Shown here in pieces: positions 40,101 to 55,100 of a stretch of 64,000 nt of DNA. The first letter of the stretch is position 1; each line of letters starts with the position of its first letter. A program made the translations under genes and the position numbers. The stretch is from CAMXAS01 sp964442435. GTDB lineage: Bacteria; Bacteroidota; Bacteroidia; Bacteroidales; P3. The DNA lies in NCBI GenBank assembly GCA_964442435.1, contig CAYTZG010000003.1:88696-152695 (forward strand). Reading direction: 5' to 3'. The notes under the pieces were generated by a model. It had not been told where the DNA came from. It did not search any database and saw only the letters and a list, made by a program, of their open reading frames with translations.

Positions 40101-43100
40101 CAAGATGATTTCGTCGTCGTCTTGCGCCACGCCTAAGGAATTCTACAAAGACACGATTATCATCATCCGTCCGCTCCAAGACCTCGACTTGGAAATCGAA
40201 CCGATGGATCAGCTCTGCACGCGGATTGTGAAAGAACCCGTGGCATGGCAGCGCAACGGCAACCGTCTCGATTACAGCGACGGTCAGATTTACAAGTACG
40301 GCGGCTGCGGTTGCTGGGTCAACGGCGGTGTGGTTTCCAAGCAACGGATAGAAGACAACGGTTCGGTCAGCTTTACGCCGGGCTATGTGGGCGGTCACCG
40401 TATGGTGGGCCTCTCCACGCACACGCGCGTTACCGGCTACGGTTACGGCTGGTGGAACTATAGCTGGCACGACTACGACTATGCGGCTTTGGATTACGCC
40501 ATCTACTTCAATATCCGCACGCTTGAGATTTACGAAGGCGGCCGCTACATCGGTTCGTTCGGACGTTACTACACAAGCGACCACTTCATGATTGAGGTGG
40601 CCGACAGCGTGGTACGTTACTTCCGCAACAACGAGCTGTTCTACACCTCCACACGGCGCGCCACCTCGCCGCTCTATGTCAAGGCCAATATGCACTGCAT
40701 CGGCACGTGGGTACCGAACATCTACGTCGAATACCGCGTCACCGACCGCAAGTTCACGGCCAATGCCACCAATACGGGCACCGCGCCGCGTTACGTCTGG
40801 ACGTTGAACGGCAAGGTCGTAAAAGACGCCGTGGGCGACAACACGTTCTACGTTAAGGAAACGACGCCTTACACGTTCTTGCGCGACGGCGACAAGCTCA
40901 ACTGCACCGTTACCTCGTCTTACGACTGTATCAAGCCGATTTACAAGAACCGTCAGGTTCAGCTCGAAGACCCGATTCGCTTCGTTGAAGACGTGGAATA
41001 CCCCGAAGATGTGGAACTGCTGGATTACGACAGCCGCTTCCAGTACATCACGCCCGATACGTCCGTCTGCTACGGCGACACCATCACGTTGGCCACGGGT
41101 CGTCCCGGCACCGACTTCAAGTGGGAATTCCTCATGGGCGATGCCTACGATACGATTTACGAAACCGACAGCGTTTACAGATACGACTCCATACCGACGG
41201 CCTGGTCCGCCAAGTTCTGGGTACCGATTTACGAGCCCGGCACAACGGTTGAGATAGGCGGCTATTGGGATTCGATTGTAACCGAATACGAACTCGACAG
41301 CACGTTCTTGGGCGTGGAAACCGTCATGAACCTGGTTCGTCAGGCCCTGCCGATTTACGAAGGCGAACTGAAGGTGGCGCCCAAGCGGGATGTTACCTAT
41401 CGTGCGTGGGCTTCCGACCCGAGCGGTTGCAGCAACAACTTCCGCCGCGTATCGGTACATGTCTATCCGGAAATCAAGATGAGCATCGGGCCGGACAGCC
41501 TGTGGACGTGCGTCGGCGGTTCGGTACCGCTCCGCATCCGTCAGTCCTCGCTCAAGAGCGGCTTTACGTACGAATGGCGGAGTCTGGTCAACGATTGGAC
41601 GTCGGGTGTCATCAACAAGCTTGACAGCACGGTTTACCACAGCCCGGTTGAAAACGACACGGTAGAGTTCCACGTCATCACCAACGTAGGTTGCGACTAC
41701 TTCGATACGCTGACGGTTACGGTCAACCCGTTGCCCACGCCGTACTTCTTGCCGCGTGACACGTCGGTTTGCTTCAACCAGCCGGTTGTCTTCGGCGATA
41801 CCAACACCTACAACCCGAAAGAAACCTACACGTGGACGCCGGCGTCCAGACTCACGAACTTGGTGGGCAACGGCTCGCAGGTACGCTTCATGTCGGCCGA
41901 TTCGGGCACGTTTACCTACGTGGCGCGCGGCAGATCGCAATACGGTTGCATCGGCTACGACACGGTTCGCGTTCATGTCGATAAGGTTAAGGCCACGGCC
42001 TACCTCATAGACCTTGACAGCATCCAGCGTTCACGCGACACGATTTGCAACAACGACACGATTACCTATATCGTCAAGGGCGAGAACTGGGGCGATAACC
42101 CGAAATTCGAATGGTTCTTCAACGGTGTCAAACTGCCGGCCTACCATTCCGATACGTTGCGTTACAGCGGCTTCTCCGACAAGAGCACAATCCGTTGCAT
42201 CGTAACGCCGAGCTCCGACATCTGCCCCGACCAGGCGCAGGTGCCCACGCAGTTCGTCACGATGACCGTGTTCCCGATAGACTCCAACACGGTGGCCATC
42301 GAAACGGCGGAAGGCCTCAAGCTCGTAAGCGACACGCTCCACCTCTGCGCCTACGATACGACGGCCCTGTTCACGTCCACCTATTCGTTGGCTTCCGTTG
42401 ACCCGAAAGTCACCTACTGCTGGTTGCTCAACGGCGATACGGTTGCGTTCTCGCGCGACAGACGTATCAGCGGCCTCAAGCACGGCGATATGGTCAGCAT
42501 CCGCACGACCTCCGGCCTTAAGTGCGCGGTTCCGAGAACGGCCACCGACTCGATAGCGATAGTCGTTTACGATCCGGTTCAGGTCAAGGCGCACGAATTC
42601 CAGACCGTCTTCAAGGAACAGCTCGTCAAGCTCCATGCCGAAGTGCTGAATCCGGAACCGGGTCAGACCTATACCTATAAGTGGACGGGCGCGTACATCA
42701 CGCCGGAAAGCGACATCAATTCCGACACCATCTACGTCAAGCCGAAAGACACCTACACCTACCGTGTGGAAGCCAGAAGCGAATACAGCTGTCTCGGCGT
42801 CGACACCGTTACGGTGGAAGTATACCAGCAGCCGCGCATCACGCGTCATCCGGACACGACCTCTGCCTGCGAATACGACCAGGCCACGTTCACCGTACAG
42901 GCCATCGGCGGCGGTTTGACCTACCAGTGGTACGTTCAAATCTTCGACACGCTGACGCGCCGCTACAGCGACACCATTGCGCTGGAAGAATGCACGGCGG
43001 CCAACTCCACGCCTTATGTAGGCGTTCATTCGCCCACTCTCACCATCGGCGCCGACCCGACCGGCACGCTGACCAATGTGGCGCCGTTGACGCCGGGCAT

Positions 43101-46100
43101 GGACCGCTACCGCTATCTGTGCAAGGTAAAGGGCTTGGATGAATACACGCCGGTTATCTCGCGCGCCGCCCGTCTTACGGTCATCAAGCGCACCGAACCG
43201 GTTATCACGAGCCTGACGCACAGCGCGGCCGATACGGTTTGCTTCGGCACGCCCGACACGTTGCGCGCCCAAGTTAAAGACGCCGGCCTCACGCCTACGT
43301 TCCGTTGGTACATCAACGGCGTAAGACAGCCTGAAATCGTCAACACGCTCATCCGAAACAACTTCGCCGACGGCGACAGCGTGGTATGTATCGTAGAATC
43401 GAGCGAACGCTGCGTTTGGACGGGTGAAGACACGGCCGCGCTGAAGCTGAACCGCTACGAACTGCCGCATATCGTACTTGACCCGGCCGAAGACAGCAAC
43501 TGCCTGTTGGTTCACAACAGCGATACGGTCATCAAGTCGTTCGTAACGGGCGGCGCCGCGCCTTATTACTACCGCTGGACCACCAAGCCGGCCGACCGCA
43601 TCGCGGCCTTCATCGGCACGGACGAAATGAAAGACATAGAGCCGGCTGTAAACGGCTTCTACCGTGATGTTGTCCGCACGCCGCGCATCACGTCCTACAC
43701 CGACTACACGTTGACGGTAACCGACCTGCACGGTTGCCGCGATACGGCCACCACGCACATCATCCTGCTGGGCGGCCCGCTCAAGGCCTTGCCCAAGGTA
43801 ACGCCCACCGCCATCTGCATCGGCGATACGGCTCAACTGCTTGGCGCGGCCAGCGGCGGTTCGGGCAACTACACCTACGCTTGGAAAGAAGTCGGCACGG
43901 CGGTCAGCGAGCTCATGCAGCCCGATTCGCAGAACACGGCCGTTTACCCGCTCCCGGCCACGTTGCCCTCTTCGACCACCTACCGCCTGACCGTTGACGA
44001 CGGCATCTCGGTCGATTCGGCCGACATCCGTCTGCTTGTCAAGGGCTACTACGTACACGGCGGCACGGTAACGGCCGACACGACGGTAATTTGCGACGGC
44101 GACCCCGTTACGTTCACCGTCAAGGTGTCGACCGACAACCCGGATAAGACGCAGTTCACGTACCAGTGGTATGTCAACGGCCGTCCCGCCTACGAGGCCA
44201 CGGGCGCCAAGTGGACGACGACGGAGCTGCACGACGGCGACAGCGTATATTGCGAAATCACGTCCACCTACCAGTGTGTTGTAAATAGGGTGGTTTACAC
44301 CGAAGGGCCCGTTATAACGGTATTCCCGTTGCCGGATGCCTTTGTGGATTACCGTGTGCTGGATACCGCCATCTGCTTGGGCGACAGTATCATGCTTACC
44401 GTTGACGCGCCCACGGCCGTGGCCTACGCCTGGACGCCGACCGCTTCGTTGCTCACGCCCAACAACCGCGACACGGTATGGGCCCGTCCGTCAACCGAAA
44501 CGAAATACGAAGTGGTGGTAACCGATATCAACGGTTGTATGGCCACCGACACCGCGCATATCCGCGTTCAGAACAAGCCGGTTATCCTGCTCCAGCCCAC
44601 CGACACGGCGGCCTGCTCGGCCTATCCCGTCACGATGAAGTTCAGCGTCCGCGTGCTGGATTCGTTGATTTCGACCTACCAATGGCAGGTTTACAACGCG
44701 GCTGACGACCGTTGGGATGATTTGACCGACTCGGATATCTACGGCGGTACCCAAACCACCGACCTGACCGTGGTTGTAAACGACCTGAGCCTCGACAGCA
44801 ACCGCTACCGCGCTTATATCTCCAACCGTTGCTTCGACACCGTTTCGGCCGAGGCCGTCCTCTACACGCCCGACCTGACGCTGCATCCGACGGTGCTGCT
44901 CACCGACACCACGTTCTGCTACGATAACCGCCGGTTGACCTTCAACGCCACGCAGCCCGAAGACGCGCTGAGCGATATGCGCACGATCTGGCGCCGCAAC
45001 CCGTCTTGCGAAACCCTCGTCTATACCGGTGGCTACGCGCACTTCAAGCCGGTTGACTGCGCTGCGGGCGACGACTTTACCGCGCCGGTACTTGAACCGG
45101 GCGTATATACGTACTACGCTTATCTGCAAGGCCGCTGTCTGTCGTTGGCTTACGACAGTGTCAAGGTAACGGTTCACGCCCTGCCCGAAATCTCGATGCC
45201 GAGCGAGATGAGCGCGTGCGTGGGCGAACTTGAACTCACGGCCGAAGCCACGGGCACGGGTCTGACCTACCTGTGGTCAACGGGCGAAACCACCAAGACG
45301 ATTCATCCTTACCATACGGCCGAGGCCATCTATACGGTAGTGGTAACCGACAGATACGGTTGCGCCGCCACGGCCTCCACGCACGTACGCGCCGGTGTAT
45401 TCAACGGTGTCCATACGGCTAAGATCGTCGGCCACGAAAAGATAGACACGCTCTGCGGCAACGCCGGCATGACGCTGCAAATCGCGAGCGAACACGCGGG
45501 CAACAGCCCGAGATACCGCTGGTATGTCAACGGCAGGGCCGTTTCGGGCAACAACCGTCCTACGTTCAACCTCAACCAGCTGCCCTCTGCGGGTCGCTAC
45601 AACATCTACGCCGAAGTGAGGTCGTCCGAAAGCTGCGTATCGCCGGAAACGGCCGTAACGCAGACCGTAACGATAGACCGTCTGAACACGCCGCGTGTGG
45701 ATGCGGGCCCGGATATGCGGATTGCTTGCGGTGGCGTTCAGATTCTGAGCGGTCGCTGGCTCCGTCAGACCGTAGGGCCTTACAACATCGAATGGCGTCC
45801 GTCCGGCAGCCTCAACGACCCGACGGTGGTTCTCACCGACGTCACGATGCCGACGGTTACGCGTCCGCTCTTCCAAACCACGAAGATGACGCTCGTCGTC
45901 ACCGACGCCAACGGTTGCTCCGGCAGTGACGAAATGATTATCGTCGCGCCTTGCGGCCAACTCACCGTCAGCTGTGCCCAGTTGCCGAAAGAAACGCCTA
46001 TCTGCTTGGGCGACAGCACCACGCTGGAAGCCTGGCCGCAGGGCGGCAGCGGTCACTACCGCTTTGCGTGGAGTGTGGTCAGCGGTGATGCGTCCTCCAT

Positions 46101-49100
46101 GATTAGCGCCACGAACGAGTTGACGCTCAACGTCCGTCCCACCAAGACCACGGTTTACCGCTTCACGTTGACCGATACCGAAACCAACGCGGCGGTAACC
46201 TGCGAACGTACCGTTCAGGTGGATATGCCGTCCATAGGCGGTACGGCCACGGTTCAGCCGGCTTCCGACTTCTGCGCCGACGCCGAACTGCTGTTCAACG
46301 TAACGGATCACCGTGGCAACAAGGTAGAATGGGAAATGAACGCCAATGCCGGCAATCTGGACGGCTGGGCGTTCAGACAGGGTTATGTGGGCGCGCCCAT
46401 CATGATGCCGGTTGAAGACACGTTCTATTTCCGCGCCTTCGTCACCAACGGCGTATGTCCGGGCGCTTATTCCGAACCGGTTTACGTAACGCCTTACGCG
46501 CCCATTTACAACAACCTGATCGTACCCGACGTTCAGCAGATGTGCCGTGAAAACAACAACGGCGCCAACTTTACGGGTCAGCTCGTCTTCGGCGGCATGA
46601 CCGAGAAATACACCTACCGTTGGGAATACAAGAACGCCAAGACGGGCAACGCCTGGACGGTTCTGCCCACGCCCAACGACGAAAAGGACTACACGTTGCC
46701 GACGCTTACCGACGATTCGACCTACGTTCGCCGTGTGGTCAACGACAGCGTATGCGACCGTTCGAGCAACCTCGTATTGCTGAGCTTCTATCCCAAGGCC
46801 AAGGCCGGCACGCTCAAGCCCGTCAAGGACAGCGTATGCCACCACGAGGCCGATACGCTCTACCTGCCCAAGACGGCCAGCTTCGACCTCATCGAATGGG
46901 AAGAAAGCCATGACGGCATCACGTGGAAGCCCGCTTCCTTCAGCGGCTATCCGGGCATCGTCCGCAGCGACGAAGCCGGCGTCACGGTTTACTACCGCGC
47001 CATAGTCAACCATACCGACCGTTGCGAGGCCGATACCTCCACCGTGGCCAAGGTTAAGTTCCGCACGGCCTTCGACCTGACGCTCGGATTCCAGCAGCCC
47101 GATATCCTGTGCGACGGCACGGCGGCGCAGTTCGTGGCCGTGACGAACCACATCGACATCGCGCCCACGTTCACGTGGTACCACAACGGCAAGAAAGTAC
47201 AGGGCCAGACCGGCGACACGCTTAAAGTCGACCTCTTCCGTGCGGGCGACTCAATTCGTTGCATCGCCGTATGCGCCGATATGTGCGCCGCCAACGGCAA
47301 GATAGACTCTACGTTCCATCCGTCCGTTCTTAAACCCAATACCGAGGTTACGGCTTCCGAAACCTTGGTTTGCGGCACCGAAACCATCCAGCTCCACGCC
47401 ATCGGCACGGGCATCGTGGCCTACAACTGGCTGCACTCCGGCGAGACGACGGCCGATGTCAACGTAACGGTATGGAAGAAACAGAAGTACGCCGTAGCCA
47501 TGGTGGATGTCAACGGCTGCCGCGACACGGCTTCCGTCGAAATCAAGGTTGAGCCCGATGTGACGGTAGGCAACGACACCACGATTTGCCACGGCGCCAC
47601 GCCGCAGCAATGGGCGCATCTGACGTTCAAGTGCGACAGCTACACCAACCTGCTGTGGAAGAACCTGAGTGACGATAACGATACGACCGCGAATATGCGC
47701 GACTGGTTCGTATCGCCCGAAGAGACCACGCGCTATGCGTTGACCGTCAGCAGCACGCGCGCCGACGGCCGCGTCTGCACGGCGCACGACACGGTAACGG
47801 TTTACGTCCGTGACACCGTAACGCCTCAGATAACGATTCACCGCATCGGCTATCCGACCACCGACACCACGGTGGTACCCGAATGCGGCGGCGTGGAAGC
47901 CCGCTTTATCGCCGAGACGAAGTACGGCGGCGCGCACCCGCGCTACCAGTGGACCATCAACGGCCGCGACATCAGGGGCGCCACCGACTCCGTATTCACG
48001 ACGAGCGACCTGACCAACTTCTGCTACGTCCGTTGCCGCCTCATCAGCGATGAGTTGTGCCCGACCGCCGACGAAGTGCTGTCCAACATCATCATCGTCA
48101 AGATTATCGAGAAGAACCGCGTGATGGTTGACATCAACGCCAACACGGGTACCGAAATCTGCGCCGACGACACCGTGATGTTCTACATGAGTACGGCCTA
48201 CGAAGGTCCTGCGCCGGTTTACCAGTGGTTCCTCAACGACCGCGCCATTTCCGATTTGGACGGCGGTAAGAACCGCGAGTGGATTCGCTTCCCGCTCAAG
48301 ACCGGCGACCGCATCCACGCCGTTCTCTACAACCCGAGAGACACCACCGAGTTCTGCCCCAACGGCGGCTCGTTGAAGAATAACCCGGCCAAGTCCAATA
48401 CTTTGGTAATGAAGGTTGTGGATGTTGTCGTGCCGTCGGTTGACATCGCCTTCAGTCCGCGCGGCAATTCGATTTGCGAGGAAGAGACCGTTACGATGAA
48501 GGCCGTCAACATCAAGGGCGGCGGTTATGCGCCCCAGTTCGAATGGTACATCAACGGCGCGTTCCAGGGTACGGGCACCACGCTCCAGTATTCCGACTAC
48601 GCGGCCACGGCCCACAAGGCCGATACGCTGGCGGTACGGCTCAAGATGACGTCTTCGGCTTCGTGCGCCACGCCTTCGCCGGTATTCTACAAGGATACGA
48701 TTCTCATCATCCGTCCGTTGGCGGATATGGAAGTGACGTTGGAACCCTACGAGAATATCTGCGCCAAGATTGTGAAAGAACCCGTGGCATGGCAACGCAA
48801 CGGCAACCGTCTCGATTTCAGCGACGGCCAGATTTACAAGTACGGTGGCTGCGGTTGCTGGGTCAACGGCGGTGTGGTTTCCAAGCAGCAGATCCAAGAC
48901 AACGGCTCCGTCAGCTTCACGCCGGGCTATGTGGGCGGTCACCGCATGGTGGGCCTCTCCACGCACACGCGCGTCAGCGGCTACGGCAATGACTACGAAT
49001 ACGCGGCGATAGACTATGCCATCTACATGGATATCACCACGCTCCGGATTTACGAAAGCGGCCAGCACGTGGCTTCGTTCGGCCGCTACTATGCCGACGA

Positions 49101-52100
49101 CCAGTTCATGATTGAGGTGGCCGACAGCGTGGTACGTTACTTCCGCAACAACGAACTGTTCTACACCTCCACGCGTAAAGTGGATACGTGGCCCATGTAT
49201 GCCAAGGCCAATATGCACTGCATCGGCACGTGGGTACCGAACATCTACGTCGAATACCGCTCTACGGCTCAGACGTTCACGGCGCACGTGACCAACGGCG
49301 GCACCACCCCGCGTTACCGCTGGATGCTCAACGGCACGCTCGTCAAGGACGCCATGGTTGACAGCACGTTCAACGTCAATGAAACGTCGCCGTTCACGTA
49401 CCTGCGTCCGGGCGACGAACTCAACTGCATCGTCACCTCGTCTTACGACTGCATCAACCCGGCTCACGTCAACCGCGAGGCGCAGGCCGAAGACCCGCTC
49501 CGCTTCGTCGAAAAGCAGCAGTATCACGACGAAATCGAACTGACGAACTACACGAGCGCCCAGCAGTACATCACGCCCGACACGTCGATTTGCTACGGCG
49601 ACACCATCGTATTGCGCACCGGTCCGGGCTCCGAATTCAAGTGGGAATTCCTGATGGCCGACGCCTACGATACGACCTACGTACTCGACAGTGTATACAA
49701 ATACGACACCGTACCGTCCGCTTGGTCACCCAAGTTCTGGGTACCGGTTTGCGCGCCGGGCACGACGCTCGTGGTGGGTGGCTATTGGGATTCGACGGTG
49801 GTTGAGTACCGCCTCGACAGCACGTTCCTGCGGGTAGAGAAAACGATGAGGCTCCGTCGCAAGGCGCTGCCCATTTACGCCGACACGCTCAAGATCGCGC
49901 CTTCGCGCGCCGTCACCTACCGCGCTTGGGTAACCGATGAAACCGGTTGCGGCGTCAACTTCCGCCGTGTTCAGGTCAATGTCTATGGCCAGATCAAGAT
50001 GAATATCGGGCCCGACAGCCTCGATGTCTGCGCCGGCGACTCCACGGCGCTCCGCATCCGTCAGTCCTCGCTTGTCAGCGACTTCTCCTACAGCTGGCAG
50101 ACGACCGACGGCCGCTGGACCTCCGGCCTCATCGACAAGCTCGACAGCACCGTTTACTATACGCCGGTGGGTGCCGATACGGTTGTCTTCACGATTTACT
50201 CCGGCCAGGGCTGCGACTATATCGATACCGTTCGCGTTTACCGCCGTGAAAATACGCTCGTATGGCATCCCGACGTGGATACGATAGGCATCTGCCACCA
50301 CGGTAGCACCGTCCTCACGGCCGAAGGTATGCACACCTACACGTGGACGCCGATGACGGGCCTCACGTGCCGCGGCAAGATCTGCGACACCGTTTTGGTC
50401 AACCCGGCCAAGCTGGGGGCCGCGCACTGGCTCTACCTCACGGGCTCCGACATCTACGGCTGTCAGGTTAAGGACAGCGTATTCCTCTACGGTCTCAACG
50501 CCGATAAGCCCGAGCCGCTCGAAATCTGCTACGGCGACACGATGGTTTACGACCTGAGTGAAGTTTACCAGATTTACGACAGCGCGGTATGGTCGCCGGC
50601 CACGTTCCTGTCCGACACGCTCGGCCTGGCGCCGGCCGTACAGGGTCCGGACGTTGACTCCATCGTTTACACGCTCGACCTCTACTACACCCCCAGCGGT
50701 TGCAAGCAGACGGTACGTCCGGTGGTACACGTAAGACCGCACTTGGATGTTACGCTCACGGCTTCCGACACCGTACCTTGCGTTGGCGATTCGGTACTGC
50801 TGAACGTTGTGCCGGGCGCCTCGGCGGTGGCCCGTCTCAAAGACGCGAGCTACGCATACACCGTGGTACCGGAACGTCCGGGCATCACGTTGAAGAACCT
50901 GCAACAGCAATGGATGGTGGTGGATACGGCCTGCACGGTTTACGTCACCGTAACCGACCGCATCGGCTGTCACAACATCGACAGCGTGGTATTGAACCCG
51001 ATAGCCTACGATACGTTGAAGGTAACGCTCAACGGCGCCGATGAGGCGGCGGCCTGTATGTCGCCCGAACCGTGGCAAATCCAGTGGGATGTTGTCCGCG
51101 GCGGCTTCGAACGGGAGAACGAGCACCTCTACAACACCAACAGCGTACACCAGTGGAAGGCCGAAGGTTACAGCTCCGACAGCATCCCGGGTCGCGGTGA
51201 GTTCACCTACACCGTCAACGGCAACGAGGCCGGCGGTATGATAGGTTTGAGTTACCAAGACCGCGTCAACAACCCGACCTATATCGACTATGCGTTCTAT
51301 CTGACCAACTACGGTACGGCGCGTCCTTACCGCCTGCAGATTTACGAACGCGGCATCTTCGTGGCCGAAGTAGGGTATTACAACATCTACGACCGCCTGA
51401 CGATTGAACGCACCGACGGTTATATCTATTACTACCGTTCGGGCGAGCTCGTCCACCGCAGCAAGGAACACGGCACCGGCCCGTTGCATGGCGACGTAAC
51501 GTCCTACTATGCGCATACGACCTTCGGTCCGGCGCAGATGCTGACCATCATGCAGCCTTACCACCTCACGGTTACGGCCGAAAACGGTGGCGACGAGCCG
51601 CAATACAGCTGGTATGTCAACGGCAAGTTACGGAACAACGATACCGTCCTTTCGGCCACGGTACAGCTCCATAGCTACGACACCGTCGTGGCGCGCGTCA
51701 AGTCGTCGTTCAAGTGCGCCGCTTATCCCGAAGTGTCCGACACCGTTATCTTGGGTAACGTTGAGGAATACGAACGCGTCAACATCGTATTGAGCGAGGA
51801 AAGCGGTCCGTGTTCGGGCGACAGCACCTATCTCACGGTTCGTACACTTTCCAAGCCGCAAGGCGCGCTGCTCAACTACCGCTTCTACCGAAACGGCATC
51901 CTCTATGCCGATATGCCCGACTCCGTGATGGGCTTCGCCAACGTGGTACGCGGCGAGATCTTCCAGGCCGAAGCCTATATCACGAACCAGACCTGCGTGC
52001 TCAACCACGCCGGCTACCCGGCCGTTACGCCTATCCTCGTCACCGACCGTCTGCCGCTCCAGCCGCTGGGCGTCAATGTGGATATCTATCCGCACGACTC

Positions 52101-55100
52101 GATATGCTTGTACGAGAACGTCCATATCAACGTGGCCGCGGCCAACGGCGGTAAGAAACCCACCGTCATCTGGTTCTTGAACGGCAAGGAAGTGACGCGC
52201 GAACGCACCTATACCACCGACAGCCTCCGAAACGGCGACAGCGTGTTCGTCCGCATCAAGCCGTCGGCCGACATCCTGTGTCCGGATGTGGACAGCGCCG
52301 ACAGCCGTCCGCTCGTTATTAAAGTATTCGAATCGCCCACCGTCCGCATCCTGCAGAATGATACCGTGGTGGATTACGGCGAGGAAGTACTGCTGACGGC
52401 CGAGGTTCAGTCGTCTATACCTTACACCTACGAATGGTTGCCGTCTTACGACTTGGTAACGCCCAACTCGCTGTCCTCCATCGCCAAGCCGCGGAGTAGC
52501 CACCGCTACAACTTCCGCGCCATCAATGAATTGGGCTGCTACTCCAACGAACCCGGCGTTTACGTCGAAGTACGCACGTGTCCGGCCGTGGTAGCGCGCA
52601 ACGTCATTGTCAACTCCTGCGAGAACGATAGCGCCACCATCGGTATCCATGTGGTGGACTACAACAACACCGCTTATCAATACACGTGGCAGATTTCGAC
52701 CGACTTCGGCGAAACGTTCACGGATATCGCGCCCACCGACACGCGTTTCGTGAACCGTGGTCTTAGCCTGTGCATCCCCAAAGTGACCGCCGATATGGAT
52801 GAGGTGGAAGGCGTGGTATTCCGTTGCCATATCGCCAGCACCTACGACTTCTGCGATGAGGTTTACTCCGGCCCGAGCGTACTGCGCGTAACGTCGGCGC
52901 CGCTCGTCAAGGTGGCGTTGCTGGGTGCCAAGGAAAACTGCCGTGGCAAGGAAATGAAGTTCGACGTCATGGTCAAGGGCATGGGCAAGACCGATAAGTA
53001 CAGCCTGAACTGGTACCTGAACGACGACCTGCTGGCTTCGCAGGTAACCACCGTCCGCCTCAACGACGTGGAAGACGGCGACAAGCTCAAAGTTCAGCTC
53101 GTACACGCCACCGACCGCTGCGTCACGCTGCTCCATGCGGGCGACTCCGTAAACATTAAGGTTTACGACAACCCGACCTTGACGATATGCCCCGACACGG
53201 CCGTTTATATGGGCGACTCCGCTTACCTCTACGGCAGCATGACGGGTGCCGCGCCCTATACCTACAGCTGGCTCCCGGCTTCGTATCTCTACAAGGCCAA
53301 CAAGGCCGCCTCTTACACGCGCCCGATGACGTACAGCCGTCTGTTCAGCCTGACGGGTACCGACGCCAACGGTTGCGACACCACGGCCGAAGTGCTTGTA
53401 AGGGTTATGGACAGCTGTCTCATCGCCATCGACATTGACGGCCCCGCCTTGATTTGCGCCGACAGCCTCGTTACCTACCGCGCCATCGTAACGGGTAGCC
53501 TCTCCGATTTGGACTACACGGTTACGTGGCACGCCGAACCGGCCCTGAACGGGGTAGTGGACGGCTTGAACGCGCCCTTCGTCACGGTTCGCCCGAACGT
53601 ATATACCACGTTCCTCTACGCCACCGTCAACGACATCAGCGGCCGTGCGTCCAAGTGCGCGAACCCGCACCTGACCGACACGATAGAAGTCATGCCGTCT
53701 CAGTTGCAGACGCTGACGGCCAGCCTGTTGCAGCCCAATACCGATGAGTTCTGCGAGGGAGCGCCCATCGAATTCAAGGTTCAGGCCTATGCCGACGGCA
53801 AACCGTGGGATGCCACCGGCCGGTTCCGCTGGTTCCGCATCCGTGCCTTCGACCTCACCGACCTCGGTCTGGGCAGCGCCACCCGCACGGTTTACGACGC
53901 CAAGGAAGGCGACCGCTACTTCGCTTACCTCGAAGTCAACCGCAACGAATGCTTGCGCAACCATACGGCCGGCACCGACACGCTGACGGTTCATTTCCTG
54001 CCCGCGCCGCCGCCGTTCAGCGTTGAACAGCAGCACTCCTACGGCCTGTTGACGTGCTCCGTCGACACGGCGGCCATCGAAATTGAAATGGACGAAGACC
54101 GCAGTCTGTTCGAATACAGTATCGACAGCGGCCGCACGTTCCAAAGCTCGCCGATATTCGCGCCGGTAGCCGATGGCGACTACTACGTGGCCGTCCGCTA
54201 TGTGGGCGGACAGTGCTACCGCTACGGCGATATGGCGGTTCACGTCACGATTAAGGAAGACAGCCTGCCGCGTCTTACGCCCGCGCCCGACAGCATCTAC
54301 TGCCACGGCGACGAACTGGCGCCGTTGTACGCTAAGGCCACGGCGGCCGACGCCACGGTACGCTGGTACGGCGACGAAGACTGCACCGCCATGCTCACCG
54401 AGGGCGAGACGCTCGACATCAACGCGCTTGGTTTGGGTATCGGCCTGCATAAGTTCTATGTACGTCAGGAAGTGACCAACTGCAAGAGCGAGCCGGTTGT
54501 CACGCTCATCAACATCTTGGGCCGTGACACGATAAAAGACGGTTACAGCCTCAAACCGTCCGGCTTCAAGCCTTGCTTCGGCGACGCCACCGACCTCTAC
54601 TTTACGCCTTACGTAGAGAAGGGCTTCAGCTTCAACGGCACGTTGACGATGACGTTGACGCCGGTTAAGAACGGCCTGCCCGTAACGGCCGACGCCTACA
54701 CGCAGACCTATACGCCGGATATGCGGCGCGTACCCGATACGCTGTCCGTCCGCCTGACGTCCGACACCTTGATTCTGACCTCTGTTTACGACTATACGAC
54801 GCGTTGCTACGACGAACAGCGCCGGATTTACGGCCGTGACACGCTCACGCTCACCACGTTCAGCAAGTTGCGCGGTCACGAAATCGCCGCCGAACAGTTG
54901 ATTCAGTCCGGCACGGAGGCCGACACGCTGCACGGCACGTTGGCCGACGGCGACTTCCCGGCCTACCGCTACCGCTGGTACGCCTACACCGAGAACCCGG
55001 ATGTGAAGGCCAACGCGCAGGGTGTACTCGTCGATAGCGTCAAGGACCACGCGCCGGGCTTCCTCGAAGCCACGCGCTACTACCGCCGCGTCGTATTCTA

